A DNA stretch of 64,000 nt from Opisthorchis felineus (lineage: Eukaryota; Platyhelminthes; Trematoda; Opisthorchiida; Opisthorchiidae): assembly GCA_004794785.1 (NCBI GenBank), contig SJOL01004185.1:169498-233497 (forward strand), read 5' to 3'. This document shows, piece after piece, positions 49,924 to 61,088 of this stretch. Within the stretch, counting starts at the first letter, position 1, and every line of letters starts with the position of its first letter. The position numbers and the translations under genes were made by a program. The notes under the pieces are model-generated. The model had not been told where the DNA came from, did not search any database, and saw only the letters and a program-made list of their open reading frames with translations.

Positions 49924-50318
49924 TGTAATAACGGTATTTTCCTCAGCTTAGTTCTCGGTCTGTGCCTCCCAAGCTAGCGCTCACGTCAAAACCAACCACC
50001 AAGGATGCACAAGGTATATTAACGTCCAAAACGAAGTCAAAAACATTTGTACAGCGCTTCGTATATATAGTGTAAGCGGTGGCAACTTTCTGGAAATTCG
50101 GACGCCTTCTGGATGCGCCATTGGCAACCGGCATTTGGCCAATACTGCGTCATGATTGGCTGTTGGGTCCAGATCTTCGACCAATCACATCTCGGCTTGA
50201 TGCCGGGGTGGCAAGCGTCCCGAAATTTTGGCCAATCTTGCGCGGGGTAGGCTTCTCGGCCGTAGCAGCACCTGACTGCGAGCGGTAAAGCGGGATCCGT
50301 GTGGAATTCCGCCTAACA
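49924..50318 (-). repeat. 3' LTR of the intact retroelement
   Basis: 395 bp, starting TGTTAGGCGG on the element strand and ending CCGTTATTACA. It contains the last 56 or so codons of the Gag-Pol frame, including its stop at 50150-50152. A TATATATA element lies at about 50060-50070. Confidence 0.95.
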
Positions 50319-53300
50319 CCTCCCCCTTGAAGTTTGTTGACGTAGCTTCGAAGCCGCGGGTTCACTTGCAAGGGCCTCACTGGCTTGCGGATCCTGTCTG
50401 TCCAGCGTCGCGGTCGTAATCCGTGCTCAGGCTGGGCCTCCGACGAAGCAGCTGATGGATTTTCTGGGATGGTGCCGAGATCAAAAGTGTCCAGAAGCAA
50501 CTCTAGACTCAACTCACTCTGTGCTGTGAGCGGGACCTGCGCCTCTGTCGGCCGGATTTGGTTTGTGTGCCGTATCCACTTGGCTGGGCCAACTTGAATC
50601 TCGTAGAGCACTTTGCCGCGCCGGCGAAGAATGAGTCCTGGGATCCACGTAGGGTGTCTGCCGCTATAGTCACGAACCAACACTCTCTGACCTTCGCTGA
50701 AGGAGCGCGCAGTTGCTCCATGATGCCGGTTAAACTGTTCTTCCATTCTGGTGTTGCGGCGACTAGCCGGCCTTTTCTGTGGCCGGATAGTGTCATGCGG
50801 TGTCCGAACCTTCCTTCGGAGCAGTGCCTCTGCTGGTGACAGTCCACCAGGCGAGTTGGGGTTTGGAGTCGCTCGATATGCCAGCAGGAACCTTTGCAAA
50901 ATCTCTTCCGTTGGTCCCTCCCCTCTGGACTTTTGAAGTGCCCGCTTCAGGGTGTCAACGAAGCGTTCCGCCTGGCCGTTCGACTGTGGATGAAACGGCG
51001 GCGAGCGGACATGTGTTATGCCATACTCCCGACAAAAGTTTGCGAACGCCGACGACGTAAACTGACTGCCGTTGTCGGATACGATAGTTTCTGGCGTTCC
51101 AAAGCGACTGAACAATCGTCGGAGTTCCAGGACTGTAGTGGCAGTTGTGGGGCTGTTCACCAGAAAAATTTCCGGCCATTTGCTGTAAGCGTCGACCACG
51201 ACCAAAAAGTGTTGGCCACCCACTGGACCTGCATAATCGATGTGAAGTCGAGACCAGGGTTCGGTCGGTGGCGGCCACGAGCGTAGGTAGGTTTTTACGG
51301 GTGACTTGGATGCTTCAGCGCACCGCAGGCAAGATTTTGAGACTTGCTCGATCTGGGAGTCCATCAAAGGCCAGTAGACGTAACTCCGAGCAAGGGCCTT
51401 CATCCTGTTTGTTCCCGGGTGCCCTTTATGAAACTGATTCAGGACAGCTGGTTGTAACTTCTTTGGGATGACAACGCGTTCGGAAAACAAGAGGCATCCA
51501 TCGACTAGTGATAGTGCATCACGCCGGTTAAAGTAAGATCTCAGTTCGTCTTTTGGACAGGTACGCGGCCACTGATTGCGGTGGTACTTAATGACTTGCT
51601 GCAGCACAGGGTCTTGATCGGTAGCCTGGCGGACCATGTCGGCGGTCACTGGGAGAATGCTAACCGCTTCGGATACTACGCGGTTAACCTCCGGTTCCAA
51701 GGCAATTGTTGCAACTACAGTATCTTCTGGTTCTGGCCTACTTGAATCAATGAGGCGCGACAGTGCGTCGGCTTGTCCGAGGCTGGTGGTGGACTGGTAC
51801 TTTAGCTTGAAGTCATATCCCAGAAGCAGGGTAGCCCATCGCTGGAGGCGGTTGGCAGTATATGCCGGGATTCCTTTCTTCGAGCCAAACACAGCAAGGA
51901 GTGGCTTGTGATCGGTCAGTAGGGTGAACTGACGGCCGTAGAGCATTTTATGAAACTTCTTAACGGCAAACACGATCGCCAAAGCTTCCTTTTCTATCTG
52001 ACTGTAGTTGCGCTCGGCTGATGTCAGGGATCTGGCCGCATGAGCAATGGCTTTCTGGCTGCTATCTGGAAATACATGTGAAATCACTGCGCCAATTCCA
52101 TAGTTCGAGGCATCCGACGCCACAACGATTTCCAGCGATGGATCGTAGTGTGTGAGTAGCAAATCGGAACTTAGCATGGACTTGACAGAGTCAAAGGCGC
52201 GTTGGCATTCTTCTGACCATGTCCACTTGTGGTCCTTGGTAAGTAGCTGGTTTAGTGGGCCTCGGAGGCGATGCATGGCAGGCAGAAACGAACTGTAATG
52301 ACTTACGAGACCGAGGAAAGACCTAAGGGACGTCACGTCTGTGGGTGCTGGCATCCGTTTGATAGCTTCGATGTTCTCCGGGTCTGGTCGGCGGCCATGT
52401 TGGTCAATGATAAAACCAAGGTACTTTATCGACTGCATGAAGAAATTGCACTTTTCTCGGCGCACTCTGAAGCCATATTCTTGAATGCGACCAAGCACGT
52501 AATCAAGGCGCTGCCATAATTCGTGGGGGCTGGAACCCATGACAATGAGATCGTCCAAATAGACAGCAACGCCGGGAGCATCCTTCAGCATAGTATCCAT
52601 TATCTGCTGAAATATGGCTGGGGCTGTTTTGACACCAAATGGCAGTCGGGTATACTGGAACAGACCGCGGTGCGTATTGATCGTCAGAAGTTCTCGGGAT
52701 TCTTCCTCAACTTCAACCTGGAGGTAAGCATCGGCCAAGTCAATCTTCGCGAAACATTTACCCCCATTCAATTTCGCGAACAAATCGTCTGGAAGAGGCA
52801 GAGGGTATTGGTGGGTATCCAGTGCAGCATTGAGACCAGTAGAGAAATCTGCACACAACCGGATGGTCCCGTTAGCCTTCTTCACCAACACGATCGGTGC
52901 GGCCCATGCGGAGTAGTTGGTCGGTTGGAGAACACCAGCCTTCTGTAGACGGTCCAGTTCCTGGTCAACGATAGGTAAGGCTGCATATGGTACTGGGCGT
53001 TTAGGCCTGAAAACTGGTTTGGCATTGGGGAGGAGGCACAGTCTGGCTCTTGCTTTTGTGCACCTTCCAAGCTCGTCGGCGAATATAGACGCATAGCGTT
53101 GTAGGAGGTCCTCAAGTGAACGCTTCGCAACGTGAGTTGGTTTGAGGGCACCTCGGGTGGCTGCGTGCGTGAGGCTGCAAATAGAATTAATTGGCTTCTC
53201 CAGCAGATTCAGCTTTTCGATCCAATCCAGCCCCATGAGATCAAGTTTGGGGCATGACGTCAGGTAGCACGTGGCTTGTGCCGTCGAGCCATTGAAGCCA

Positions 53301-54502
53301 ATGGAGCAGTCAACCTCGCCAGTCAACTTCAGTTTACCACCAGAAGCATTACGGGCCCAATGTTCGGTCGGTTTCACATGAGGCTTACCAATTCGTTTCC
53401 ATGTTCGTTCACTGAGCAGTGTGATGTCGGAGCCCGTATCAAGCTGCAAACGAACTGGGATGTTGTTGATACGAACCGTCACGAACTTCCTTCGGCAAGC
53501 AAAATCAACTTTGAATGTCGCCGTCACCGAGTTGGACCGCGATTTGTGGGCCGCACGGTGGTGTGCGGGTGGCTGCGACCTCTGAGATCGACATAAATCT
53601 TCTTTGTGGCCACGACGATGACATCTGGCACATTTATGACGCCTAAACCGGCAATAACGAGCAAAATGCCACTCACCGCAATGCCAGCAACTTGTGGGAG
53701 GTTTGCTCTGTTTTCGATCGGGCTTGTTGTCAGATTTCTTTGGCGCGCTGGAGTTAATTGCGTGTACACAGCTGCTTGAAGTCACAGGTGACTGGCCGAT
53801 CATAGCCGTGTCGTGCTTCAGGTTGATGAGGCGTTGACATTCAGTGGTGAGGCTCTGCAACGTCATTTCAGCATCCTGTTCAATTCTGGTAAGCAGCCGG
53901 GTTCTGATGTCAGCATCTTGGGGCGACTGGAGACCGGATACAAAAATGAGGCACTTAAACTGATTCTCCGTCATTGAGCTGAGCTTGAAGCGCTCGCATT
54001 CCCGATTGACAACACCGGCAAACGTGATGAAATCATCATCTTTCTTGACCAGCTTTAGGCATTGGTAACGGATATTGAACAGTGATGTTTGATCGCCAAA
54101 TATCTGAGACAGTGTTCTGACCGTTTCATCAAAGCTGAGGTCGCGGGGCAGCTTGGGGAGAATGAAATTTGTGTACCGTTCATGTTCCGATGTGCCGAGT
54201 TTTCGCAGCAATAATCTGACTTTCCATCCGTCATCAAACTTGGAAAAATCAGTCTTGAACATGTCTTCGTACCGCTTGAACCAGGAGTCAAAAGTGTGAC
54301 CAGAAAGAGGGTCGAATGTGAACTCCGTGATTGAGGCCGCGGCTGCATCAGTTGAAGAAACAGAAGACTCACCAGTACTGGCTGCTGCTGTCTGGATATG
54401 CAGTTTCTGAGTCAGTGATTCAATGAGCTTCAGTTGCGCTTCTTCAAACTGCTTTTGTTGCTGCTGTAATAATTCTCGAAGCTGACTAAATTCGATTGAC
54501 AT
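50150..54502 (-). CDS. Gag-Pol polyprotein of the intact retroelement
   Basis: 1450 codons in one frame with no shift or stop between Gag and Pol. Visible order: a Gln-rich coiled N-terminus (about 1-35), a Gag core (60-230), two zinc knuckles (C272-C284 of the form CX2CX3HX4C, and C291-C304, canonical CX2CX4HX4C), protease LDTGSD (354-359), RT with YLDD (648-651), RNase H (D797, E838, D864, then ADALSR at 911), an integrase finger (H1025, H1028, C1058, C1061) and a DDE core (D1089, D1143, E1179). The tail WTDRIRKPV precedes the end. The ATG at 54502 is only about 20 bases inside the LTR border, overlapping the region just after the primer site. The product would be cut by its own protease into particle, copying and integration proteins. 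All catalytic residues I can identify are present. Confidence 0.95.
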   Translation of the reverse strand: MSIEFSQLRELLQQQQKQFEEAQLKLIESLTQKLHIQTAAASTGESSVSSTDAAAASITEFTFDPLSGHTFDSWFKRYEDMFKTDFSKFDDGWKVRLLLRKLGTSEHERYTNFILPKLPRDLSFDETVRTLSQIFGDQTSLFNIRYQCLKLVKKDDDFITFAGVVNRECERFKLSSMTENQFKCLIFVSGLQSPQDADIRTRLLTRIEQDAEMTLQSLTTECQRLINLKHDTAMIGQSPVTSSSCVHAINSSAPKKSDNKPDRKQSKPPTSCWHCGEWHFARYCRFRRHKCARCHRRGHKEDLCRSQRSQPPAHHRAAHKSRSNSVTATFKVDFACRRKFVTVRINNIPVRLQLDTGSDITLLSERTWKRIGKPHVKPTEHWARNASGGKLKLTGEVDCSIGFNGSTAQATCYLTSCPKLDLMGLDWIEKLNLLEKPINSICSLTHAATRGALKPTHVAKRSLEDLLQRYASIFADELGRCTKARARLCLLPNAKPVFRPKRPVPYAALPIVDQELDRLQKAGVLQPTNYSAWAAPIVLVKKANGTIRLCADFSTGLNAALDTHQYPLPLPDDLFAKLNGGKCFAKIDLADAYLQVEVEEESRELLTINTHRGLFQYTRLPFGVKTAPAIFQQIMDTMLKDAPGVAVYLDDLIVMGSSPHELWQRLDYVLGRIQEYGFRVRREKCNFFMQSIKYLGFIIDQHGRRPDPENIEAIKRMPAPTDVTSLRSFLGLVSHYSSFLPAMHRLRGPLNQLLTKDHKWTWSEECQRAFDSVKSMLSSDLLLTHYDPSLEIVVASDASNYGIGAVISHVFPDSSQKAIAHAARSLTSAERNYSQIEKEALAIVFAVKKFHKMLYGRQFTLLTDHKPLLAVFGSKKGIPAYTANRLQRWATLLLGYDFKLKYQSTTSLGQADALSRLIDSSRPEPEDTVVATIALEPEVNRVVSEAVSILPVTADMVRQATDQDPVLQQVIKYHRNQWPRTCPKDELRSYFNRRDALSLVDGCLLFSERVVIPKKLQPAVLNQFHKGHPGTNRMKALARSYVYWPLMDSQIEQVSKSCLRCAEASKSPVKTYLRSWPPPTEPWSRLHIDYAGPVGGQHFLVVVDAYSKWPEIFLVNSPTTATTVLELRRLFSRFGTPETIVSDNGSQFTSSAFANFCREYGITHVRSPPFHPQSNGQAERFVDTLKRALQKSRGEGPTEEILQRFLLAYRATPNPNSPGGLSPAEALLRRKVRTPHDTIRPQKRPASRRNTRMEEQFNRHHGATARSFSEGQRVLVRDYSGRHPTWIPGLILRRRGKVLYEIQVGPAKWIRHTNQIRPTEAQVPLTAQSELSLELLLDTFDLGTIPENPSAASSEAQPEHGLRPRRWTDRIRKPVRPLQVNPRLRSYVNKLQGGGVRRNSTRIPLYRSQSGAATAEKPTPRKIGQNFGTLATPASSRDVIGRRSGPNSQS
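50319..50331 (-). promoter_or_regulatory. Polypurine tract
   Basis: On the element strand CAAGGGGGAGG lies directly before the 3' LTR start TGTTAGG. It primes plus-strand DNA synthesis. It is also translated (QGGG), since the Gag-Pol frame runs through it. Confidence 0.85.
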
Positions 54503-54504
54503 CG

Positions 54505-54523
54505 TGGGTTCCCGTTCGCCAAT
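54505..54523 (-). promoter_or_regulatory. Primer-binding site
   Basis: On the element strand the 5' LTR ends ...TTACA and is followed by ATTGGCGAACGGGAACCCACG. The TGG start is what the CCA end of a tRNA would pair with. I could not assign the tRNA. The site sits immediately beside the Gag-Pol start codon. Confidence 0.7.
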
Positions 54524-54918
54524 TGTAATAACGGTATTTTCCTCAGCTTAGTTCTCGGTCTGTGCCTCCCAAGCTAGCGCTCACGTCAAAACCAACCACC
54601 AAGGATGCACAAGGTATATTAACGCCCAAAACGAAGTCAAAAACATTTGTACAGCGCTTCGTATATATAGTGTAAGCGGTGGCAACTTTCTGGAAATTCG
54701 GACGCCTTCTGGATGCGCCATTGGCAACCGGCATTTGGCCAATACTGCGTCATGATTGGCTGTTGGGTCCAGATCTTCGACCAATCACATCTCGGCTTGA
54801 TGCCGGGGGGGTAAGCGTCCCGAAATTTTGGCCAATCTTGCGCGGGGTAGGCTTCTCGGCCGTAGCAGCACCTGACTGCGAGCGGTAAAGCGGGATCCGT
54901 GTGGAATTCCGCCTAACA
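54524..54918 (-). repeat. 5' LTR of the intact retroelement
   Basis: 395 bp, identical to the 3' LTR except at three sites: T versus C near 50031/54625, and T versus G plus C versus T in the run near 50210/54810. Confidence 0.95.
54660..54671 (-). promoter_or_regulatory. LTR TATA box
   Basis: CTATATATACG on the element strand, about 250 bases into the LTR, leaves about 140 bases for R and U5. The matching box in the other LTR is at about 50060-50071. Transcription by RNA polymerase II from here is inferred. Confidence 0.6.
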
Positions 54919-55530
54919 CTCCACCAGTGGACGAATCACGGAGAGCCTTTGCCGGACATCATCCTATTTTGACCAAAGCTGCATCTCTGACTCAGATTGT
55001 CCGTGTACCGACGGGGTCGAAAAACGATTAGGAGCAGGACTACGAAGTCTGTGGCCAAACTGGACCAGGTTCGGATGATAAACAAGTCCGCAGTCAGCGG
55101 ACTGCTCTCCTTTACCTCCACTGACGACCTTTGCATATTGTTCTCCATCCGGACGTCATACGACTAGGTGACGACCAAGCGACTTTACAGGCCAATCTCC
55201 CACCAGTCCATTGAAGAACAAACAGCCCTTCGACGGAAAGAAGTTTCACCTCTACCTTCAGGCTGTTCTAGTTTTACATCGCACTCCTCAGGACACTTGC
55301 CTTCGCAGGGTTGATAACGAGGGATCTAGGAGTCCTGATCAGAAGGACACGGGTCACACTTCTCAGTGTTCGGAGGCAGCCACCGCCGCAAAGATATAAC
55401 TTCCAGGCAAGTTGCAGGGTAAGGCGAAAAATTAGACATACTGGTCGCGACCCACCCTCGACCGCATGTCGAATCCGCCTTTCAGAGGAGGAATCCATGG
55501 CTTGAGGAAGGTAGCATCCCTGGCAGCACA
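54919..55530. other. Unassigned sequence right of the intact retroelement
   Basis: No domain, repeat or exon recognised. Small open frames lack coding character. Confidence 0.35.
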
Positions 55531-56020
55531 ATACGGTTATACGGGTGTTAAAGTCGGTTATTGAACGGTTAATTAACAGTGTACGTCTCACTCAGCCATC
55601 ATGAAGTTTCGTTGCCACACCTAATTACACTACTATTTCTCACTATATTAAGTGTTGACGTATAAAAAAATGCATTATTCAAATTGATTTCCGGAAGCCC
55701 GTGCTAAAAATTTTTTGTTTATCTGCATCAGTGGTTCAGAAAATGACCGTAGGCAACAAGCCCATTTCCTGGATGGCCGCATGCCGTTTATTGAACCGTT
55801 CAATAACCACCAAACACGGTCATTTGATGGTTATCTGGTGGTTATACAACATACGGACCCGGTTTATGGTTGTTTTTTAACCGCTAGATAAACAAAAACG
55901 GTTATAAGGTGGCCTTGATTGTGCAGGTAACCACCGACGAACCATACCAGGTGTTAATTAGACAGCTATAAAGCCGTCATAAAACCGGAAACACCGTTTT
56001 TTGGACTGCATGTGCTGCTA
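55531..56020. repeat. Foldback region rich in AACCGTT/AACGGTT motifs
   Basis: GGTTATTGAACGGTT (55556-55570) is exactly inverted at 55794-55808. The interval and its right side hold further copies of ATAACC, GGTTAT and ACCGTTT motifs (for example TGGTTATCTGGTGGTTATAC and AAACGGTTATAAGG). It is probably a foldback or MITE remnant, but I could not fix its ends. Confidence 0.5.
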
Positions 56021-56407
56021 GAGGCTTCTCGGACAAGGGTAATGGAGGGCTAGCAGACAGGTACGTAAACCTCATAACCTGCCACACCAAACCACTAGAG
56101 TTGCCTAGTCTTCACTCCGTAGCTTGCAGAAGTCAACGAGATGACCCAATCCTCACCTTCTAGCTCTTTCAAAATCCCGACCATCTCTGCGGAGGTGATA
56201 GTCTCAAACAGCACCATCAAGCTGTGGGACAATGTACTCGAAATGGCTAATCAACACAGCCACTACACGTCTCTCTTAGAATGTACTGTTTATTGGACTC
56301 TATGGCTTATGCTCAAGTAAGTAGCTTCTGGAAAAACCCAATCACATCGCTCAAGCGTAAACACGTTCGCCTGTTTAGATGTGATAAATTAGGTGCGTCC
56401 AGCGTTT

Positions 56408-56525
56408 TCTGGTGAAGTAATGGTAGCACGTTCACCTCGCATGTCAAGAGATGCGAAACTCGAGTCCAGTGCATCTACGTATACTCTTAGGTGCGGATAA
56501 ACTAGGATAATTCAATCAGGACGGG
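56408..56525 (+). repeat. SINE-B copy
   Basis: AAGTAATGGTAGCACGTTCACC, CGCATGTCAAGAGATGCG, ACTCGAGTCCAGTGC, then a body with ACTCTTAGGTGCGGAT. The head resembles the - strand copy at 35135-35310. Confidence 0.6.
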
Positions 56526-57069
56526 AGGACTGCTCAAACGATTGCTGTAAAGGCGAATTCTACAAATCCCGCAACCACTTACAGCTAAGGAGTAACTTCG
56601 GTTTCAGCTGAGTCGAAAGCAGGTGCGTAGGAGATACACCCATCCCAGTTCAGATTTTTAGAACTAGACTGTGTATCAAAGTGTAGTCATTCCAGCTACT
56701 ACAGTTTCACTGAGGATAGGTAGAATAAAAGAGTGGAAACCACGATTTTGAGGCGATGGCCTAATAGGTTAATTGAAGTCAAATGGTTATGTCCGGAATG
56801 ACAGGAAGTGAGGGAGCTACGCAACGGTACAAACAACTTCGATGCAAGATCGCCATTGACCATGGCGATCGCCATGGTAAAACAATATCTGTTGGGTCAC
56901 TCAGTTTTGGATTGTCTTGTCCCGGGGTCCCCCATTTGAGGAGGTGGTAGCTAAGGAAGTAAGGTTTTTATGCTTCGTTGACAAGTCATGGACTGACCAC
57001 ATCTAGGTCGTCTCCATCCTAGACATGCTTGGGCGAAGAGGGCTCCGCCAGACAAACGGAGATAACAAC

Positions 57070-57190
57070 GTCAATGGTGACACTGACGCTTCAGTTTTGT
57101 ACAACCACAGGGTTTATTTGATCACATTTAAAGGGAAGGCGTGGATGAGGGAGGGACCCGGTACTGGCCTATCAGAATGTTTGCGATGGG
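57070..57190 (-). repeat. RTE-like LINE 3' UTR fragment (weak)
   Basis: On the - strand GGCCAGTACCGGGTCCCTCC followed by TCATCCAC resembles GGCCAGTACTAAGTCCCTTC and CATCCAC in the copy at 63590-63760, in the same order. Confidence 0.4.
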
Positions 57191-57361
57191 CTAGCACTAG
57201 GGGCTAAGGTACTTGCAAATCCCTGCTTACAGTCGGCCAACTGGCAAAGTGTACTGGAGGATAGCGACACCCATAAGACAGCTCTTCCCAAACCATCTAG
57301 ATTATTTGAGTTTGTAGAAATGCTTTTCAGGTTGAAGAGAGAACCAACCATAACATTACAT

Positions 57362-57508
57362 TGTCATGATTTTTGTGTGCTTATTATTATACTTACCCTA
57401 TATACTCGTATTGAAGCTTTGTACGTACACTCCAGCTCATCTACGCTCGTTCTTAGACAAGTAAAACGCGGTTTATCCTCGATAACCCGGACTATTTTCT
57501 CGGGCACA
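57362..57508 (+). repeat. 5' LTR of the second gypsy element
   Basis: About 147 bp. It shares with the 3' LTR the blocks TTATACTTACCCTATATACTCG, CTCATCTACGCTCGTTCTTAG and TATCCTCGATAACCCGGACTAT. The exact 3' border (GGCACA or a few bases further) is uncertain. Confidence 0.8.
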
Positions 57509-57527
57509 TTCTAAAATCTCAATTTAC

Positions 57528-58260
57528 TTGTCTAAGAACACAATGGATCCGCAGCTACGACTTCGGTTCTTCGACGCTGACCCAAACTCCGCAGACGCAG
57601 CAAAACGCTGGAATCACTGGTTTCGTACCTTCGACACCTATCTCAAAACTGTCGAACCTTCTAGACCCGACGAATTTAAAACTCTCATCCACTTTTTGGA
57701 TCCGCTGGTATATGATCACATTGCTGATCACACCGACTATGAATCTGCGATCGACAAGTTACGAAAATTATATGTCCACCCAAAAAATGTCATATATGCA
57801 CGCTACCTGCTGCAGATCTACAAGCACGAAAACGGACAGGATATTGATCAGTTCGTAAGAAAACTGAAATAATTAGCCAAAGACTGTGAGTTTAAATCGG
57901 TATATGCGACTGAATATCAAGATGAGTGCGCGCGTGATGCTATAATTAACGGCCTAGCGTCCAAGTCCATCCGCGAAAAACTTCTAGCACAGAGCGAACT
58001 CACTCTGGACGAAGCATATCAGCTTGCTAGATCCCTCGAGTTGGCTCACAAACAGTCGCAGTCATATGTTAACAAAGAAAGTATATCCTGCTCTACGATT
58101 CCGCCCATTTCACAGAATCCCGTACTACGTATCGATCCGTTCAAACACGTTATTTCTGCGGTTATGATACACATACTTATTCAAAGTGCCCCGCTCAAGA
58201 AGCCGTTTGTAATCTTGTAGTAAACGCGGGCACTTCCGCGCGTGTGCCGTTCAAAAAATA
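57528..58260 (+). pseudogene. Gag of the second gypsy element
   Basis: It starts MSKNTMDPQLRLRFFDADP and continues KRWNHWFRTFDTYL to KLK, then a TAA stop at 57870-57872. The same frame goes on as LAKDCEFKSVYATEYQDE, then SIREKLLAQSELTLDEAYQL. A degraded zinc-knuckle region (YFCGYDTHTYSKC) follows near 58160-58190. One premature stop splits an otherwise readable Gag. Confidence 0.85.
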
Positions 58261-58982
58261 CCACCAAGTTCCATACAAATTGTACAATGAAGCCCACTTT
58301 ATCGTCACTATTCGTTGCAGCAGCACTTATCTGCCCGGCACATGCCATCGCAACTATCGAAGTCAATCGCATCGCTCCCCGTGCTCTGGTCGGTACAGGA
58401 AGCTATTGTAGTTTCAATAATTCTAACGTCGTGAAACTACATGATTGGAAAATTTTCCCAACCTTCTCAGTCGTCACAATGGCGTCTATATCACCATCCT
58501 GTCGAACGACCGGTTACGTTTGTGTTTCTGTCCGATACAGAGATACATCACACAATGAACTCAAGCTCTTTGTAATGCCAAACCTCCGCACCGACGTTCT
58601 ACTCGGGCACGATATTCTAGGTCTACACGGCAAGGTAGAAATTTCATTCGGCGGGGATCGTGATGCATTCACCACCTGCGGCGTAACGGTTGTAAACGTT
58701 GAATCAACATCACTTTTCGCCAACTTGTCTCCAGATTGCAAGCCTGCTGCCACCAAATCAAGACGGCATTATCCGGAAGATGAAAAATTCATTCGCGCCG
58801 AAGTTGACCGCTTATTTCAAGAAGGCATCATCGACACGTCAACATCTCCCCGGAAAGCGCAGGTTTTGAATACCAAGAATGTTAATAACAAACGCCGGAC
58901 GGTTGTTGACTACAGCCAAACTATCAACCGGTTTCACATATCTGGACGCTTACCCTCTGCCACGCTTGGACAAAATGATTGA
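58242..58982 (+). pseudogene. Protease and RT start of the second gypsy element
   Basis: The protease active-site block reads ALVGTGSYCSF, where ALxDTGSxxSF is expected, so the catalytic Asp is Gly. The flap and dimer part (MPNLRTDVLLGHDILG) is well kept. The reading enters the RT with EVDRLFQEGIIDTSTSP and then loses frame near 58930. It could not make an active protease. Confidence 0.85.
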
Positions 58983-59480
58983 GGAAATTTCGCACTACGA
59001 GGTCTTCAGTACATTAGACCTCTTGTCTGCTTACCATCAAGTCCCCATCTCTGCATCCGACAAACCTTTTACAGCATTCGAAGCATGTGGTGGCCTGTTT
59101 CAGTTTCGTCGCATACCCTTCGGTGTCACAAACGGTGTAGCATGTTTTCAGCGAACTATTAACAATATCATGAAGACTGAAAAGCACATACGCCTACATA
59201 GACAATGTGACTATTTGTGGCAACACCCAAGATGAACACGACCTCAATCTCCAATCATTTTTAAGAGCTACGAGGAAGTATGGGATAACGCTCAACGATA
59301 AAAAACCGTCACTTCTTCAAAAGTTATCCGCTCCTAGGTTATGAGGTTTCTAAGGGCGTCATAAGGCCAGACCCTGAATGCATGGAACCTATCCGTCAGT
59401 TACCTCCTCCGCGTACTACCACGAAAATGCAACGCGTCACCGGTATGTTCGCATATTACGCCCATTGAATATCTTCGTTT
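58945..59480 (+). pseudogene. RT core of the second gypsy element
   Basis: Encodes YPLPRLDKMIEEISHYEVFS, TLDLLSAYHQVPISAS and FQFRRIPFGVTNGVACFQRT, then after a shift YIDNVTICGNTQ, in which the usual YxDD box is YIDN. Frame breaks at about 59190 and 59300 and a lost catalytic Asp make it inactive. Confidence 0.85.
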
Positions 59481-59501
59481 TCCGAGAAAATCAACAAACT
59501 G

Positions 59502-60165
59502 ATGAAGGATAAAACATTCCCTCTACCTGCCGACGTCGAATTAGCTTTCGACAACCTAAAAAGCGAACTGGAAAATGCTACACTAATTACAATAGATTAT
59601 AACGAGCGTCTGGTTGTTGAAACGGATGCCTCCGATGTGGCTATAGCCGCATCCCTCAGCCAAAACCATCGACCGGTGGCCTTTTTCTCGAGGACACTCA
59701 TCTCGAGCGAGAATAATCATTCTGCTATCGAGAAGGAGGCCTACGCTATCGTTGAATCCATCAGGAAGACCCTTCAAACTGATCACCGATCAGCGTTCAG
59801 TCACATTCATGTACGGCGGTGGACAGAAGGGTAAAGTGAAAAATGACAAAATACAACGCTGGAGGATTGAGTTGTCCGAGTACAAGTATGATGTCATATA
59901 CCGACCTGGCAAGGACAATCATGTCGCCGACACTCTGTCACGAAACGTATGTGCTTCAATGGGGAGCAACAACCAACTAGGAGAGCTAAATAACTCCCTC
60001 TGCCATCCAGGCATTACTCGTATGTTTCATTTTGTGCGTTGCAAGAATCTCCCTCATTCCGTCGACGATGTCAAGCGCGTTATTTCCTCCTGCAAAGTGT
60101 GTGCCGAACTGAAGCCAAGATTCTGGAAATCCTCTGGTAGACTCATTAAAGCAACAGCCTTTTGA
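59502..60165 (+). pseudogene. RNase H and integrase zinc finger of the second gypsy element
   Basis: RNase H is recognisable by VVETDASDVAIAASLS, AIEKEAYAIVESIR, TDHRSV (other frame) and DNHVADTLSRNVC. The integrase finger follows as LCHPGITRMFHFVRCKNLP and VKRVISSCKVCAELKPRFW, with the HHCC pattern partly visible. One frame shift lies near 59780. Confidence 0.85.
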
Positions 60166-61024
60166 GCGCCTGAGTTTGGATTTTAAACGTCCACTGCCAC
60201 ACGCAACCATTACTTAGTCACGATAATTGACGAGTTCTCTAGATTCCCATTTGCATTTGCGTGTGCAGATATAACCTCAGCAACTGCGATTGACTGTCTC
60301 ATACAAATCTGTTTGTTCGGAATACCAGCCTATATCCATTCTGACAGAGGCTCATCATTCATGTCGCCTGAGATCAATAGCTTTCTTCCGGAGATAGGTG
60401 TTACTAAGAGTCATACATCGGCTTATAATCCACGGTCAACTTGAGCGTCTCGACGGTACCCTCTGGGAAACAATAAGCTTAGCGTTGAAATCTCACAATC
60501 TTCCGCCTTCCCATTGGGAATCGGTAGTCTCTAATGCTCTACACAGCCTCAGATCACTGTTGTGTACGGCCACTAACCGTACTCCACATGAACGTTTGTT
60601 TCAATACGCACGTCGTTCAACATTTGAAATATCGTTGCCAACTTCGTTGACCACCCCTGGTCCAGTTCTGCTGCAACGAGGTGATAGGTCATCCAAGTAT
60701 CAACCACTAGTAGAAGTCGACCTTCTGAACTGCAACCCACACTATGCACACATTGCTCATCGAGACAGAGGAGTCGAAACCATGTCCCTTCGCCGTCTAG
60801 CCCCAGCGGTTCAGAATACAATTGACGATGTTCTCAATCTATCTGAGTCCAATGGGTACACGGAACACCCAGATATGACTGAAACAACAAGACGTCAGCT
60901 GGATAGCTCTCAAGCATCTGAACCCTCTTCGGTACCGTCCTCCGAATACCAAACGAGCTATCCTGAAATTCTAGAACAACAGCGAAGCGTTCATCCTTAC
61001 AGTTTGAGGAACAGAGAAGCCTGA
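60166..61024 (+). pseudogene. Integrase core and C-terminus of the second gypsy element
   Basis: The core is broken (DEFSRFPFAFACADITSA, HSDRGSSFMSPEI, then a shift near 60390). The end is open as SLALKSHNLPPSHWESVVSN, LLCTATNRTPHERLFQYARR, and closes with HPYSLRNREA before TGA at 61022-61024. The final YxLRxR motif is common at the end of gypsy polyproteins. Confidence 0.85.
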
Positions 61025-61088
61025 CTCAGTACGTCATCCCCTATCTACGTCAGCACATATGTGTCCATTCAAACAATGCCGGGGTGAA

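Larger units (their letters stand above)
49924..54918 (-). mobile_element. Structurally intact Ty3/gypsy LTR retrotransposon, 4995 bp
   Basis: Two direct 395-bp LTRs bounded TG..CA flank a single long Gag-Pol frame on the - strand. By eye the LTRs differ at three positions, so insertion was recent. The flanking pentamers CCCCA (49919-49923) and CTCCA (54919-54923) could be a target duplication with one change. The primer-binding site and polypurine tract are both in place. The order Gag, protease, RT, RNase H, integrase is that of Ty3/gypsy. The integrase and protease style suggests the Mag-like lineage, which is an inference without a tree. No envelope frame is present. Confidence 0.95.

Noticed and set aside
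49943..50134. Small frames repeated at 54543-54734
   Set aside because: They are simply the same LTR sequence present twice, with no evidence of a separate LTR gene.
49924..54918. Assignment of the intact element to the CsRn1 clade known from liver flukes
   Set aside because: The Gag knuckles are CCHC-type, whereas I recall that clade having an unusual CHCC motif. A Mag-like affinity fits better, but no tree was made.
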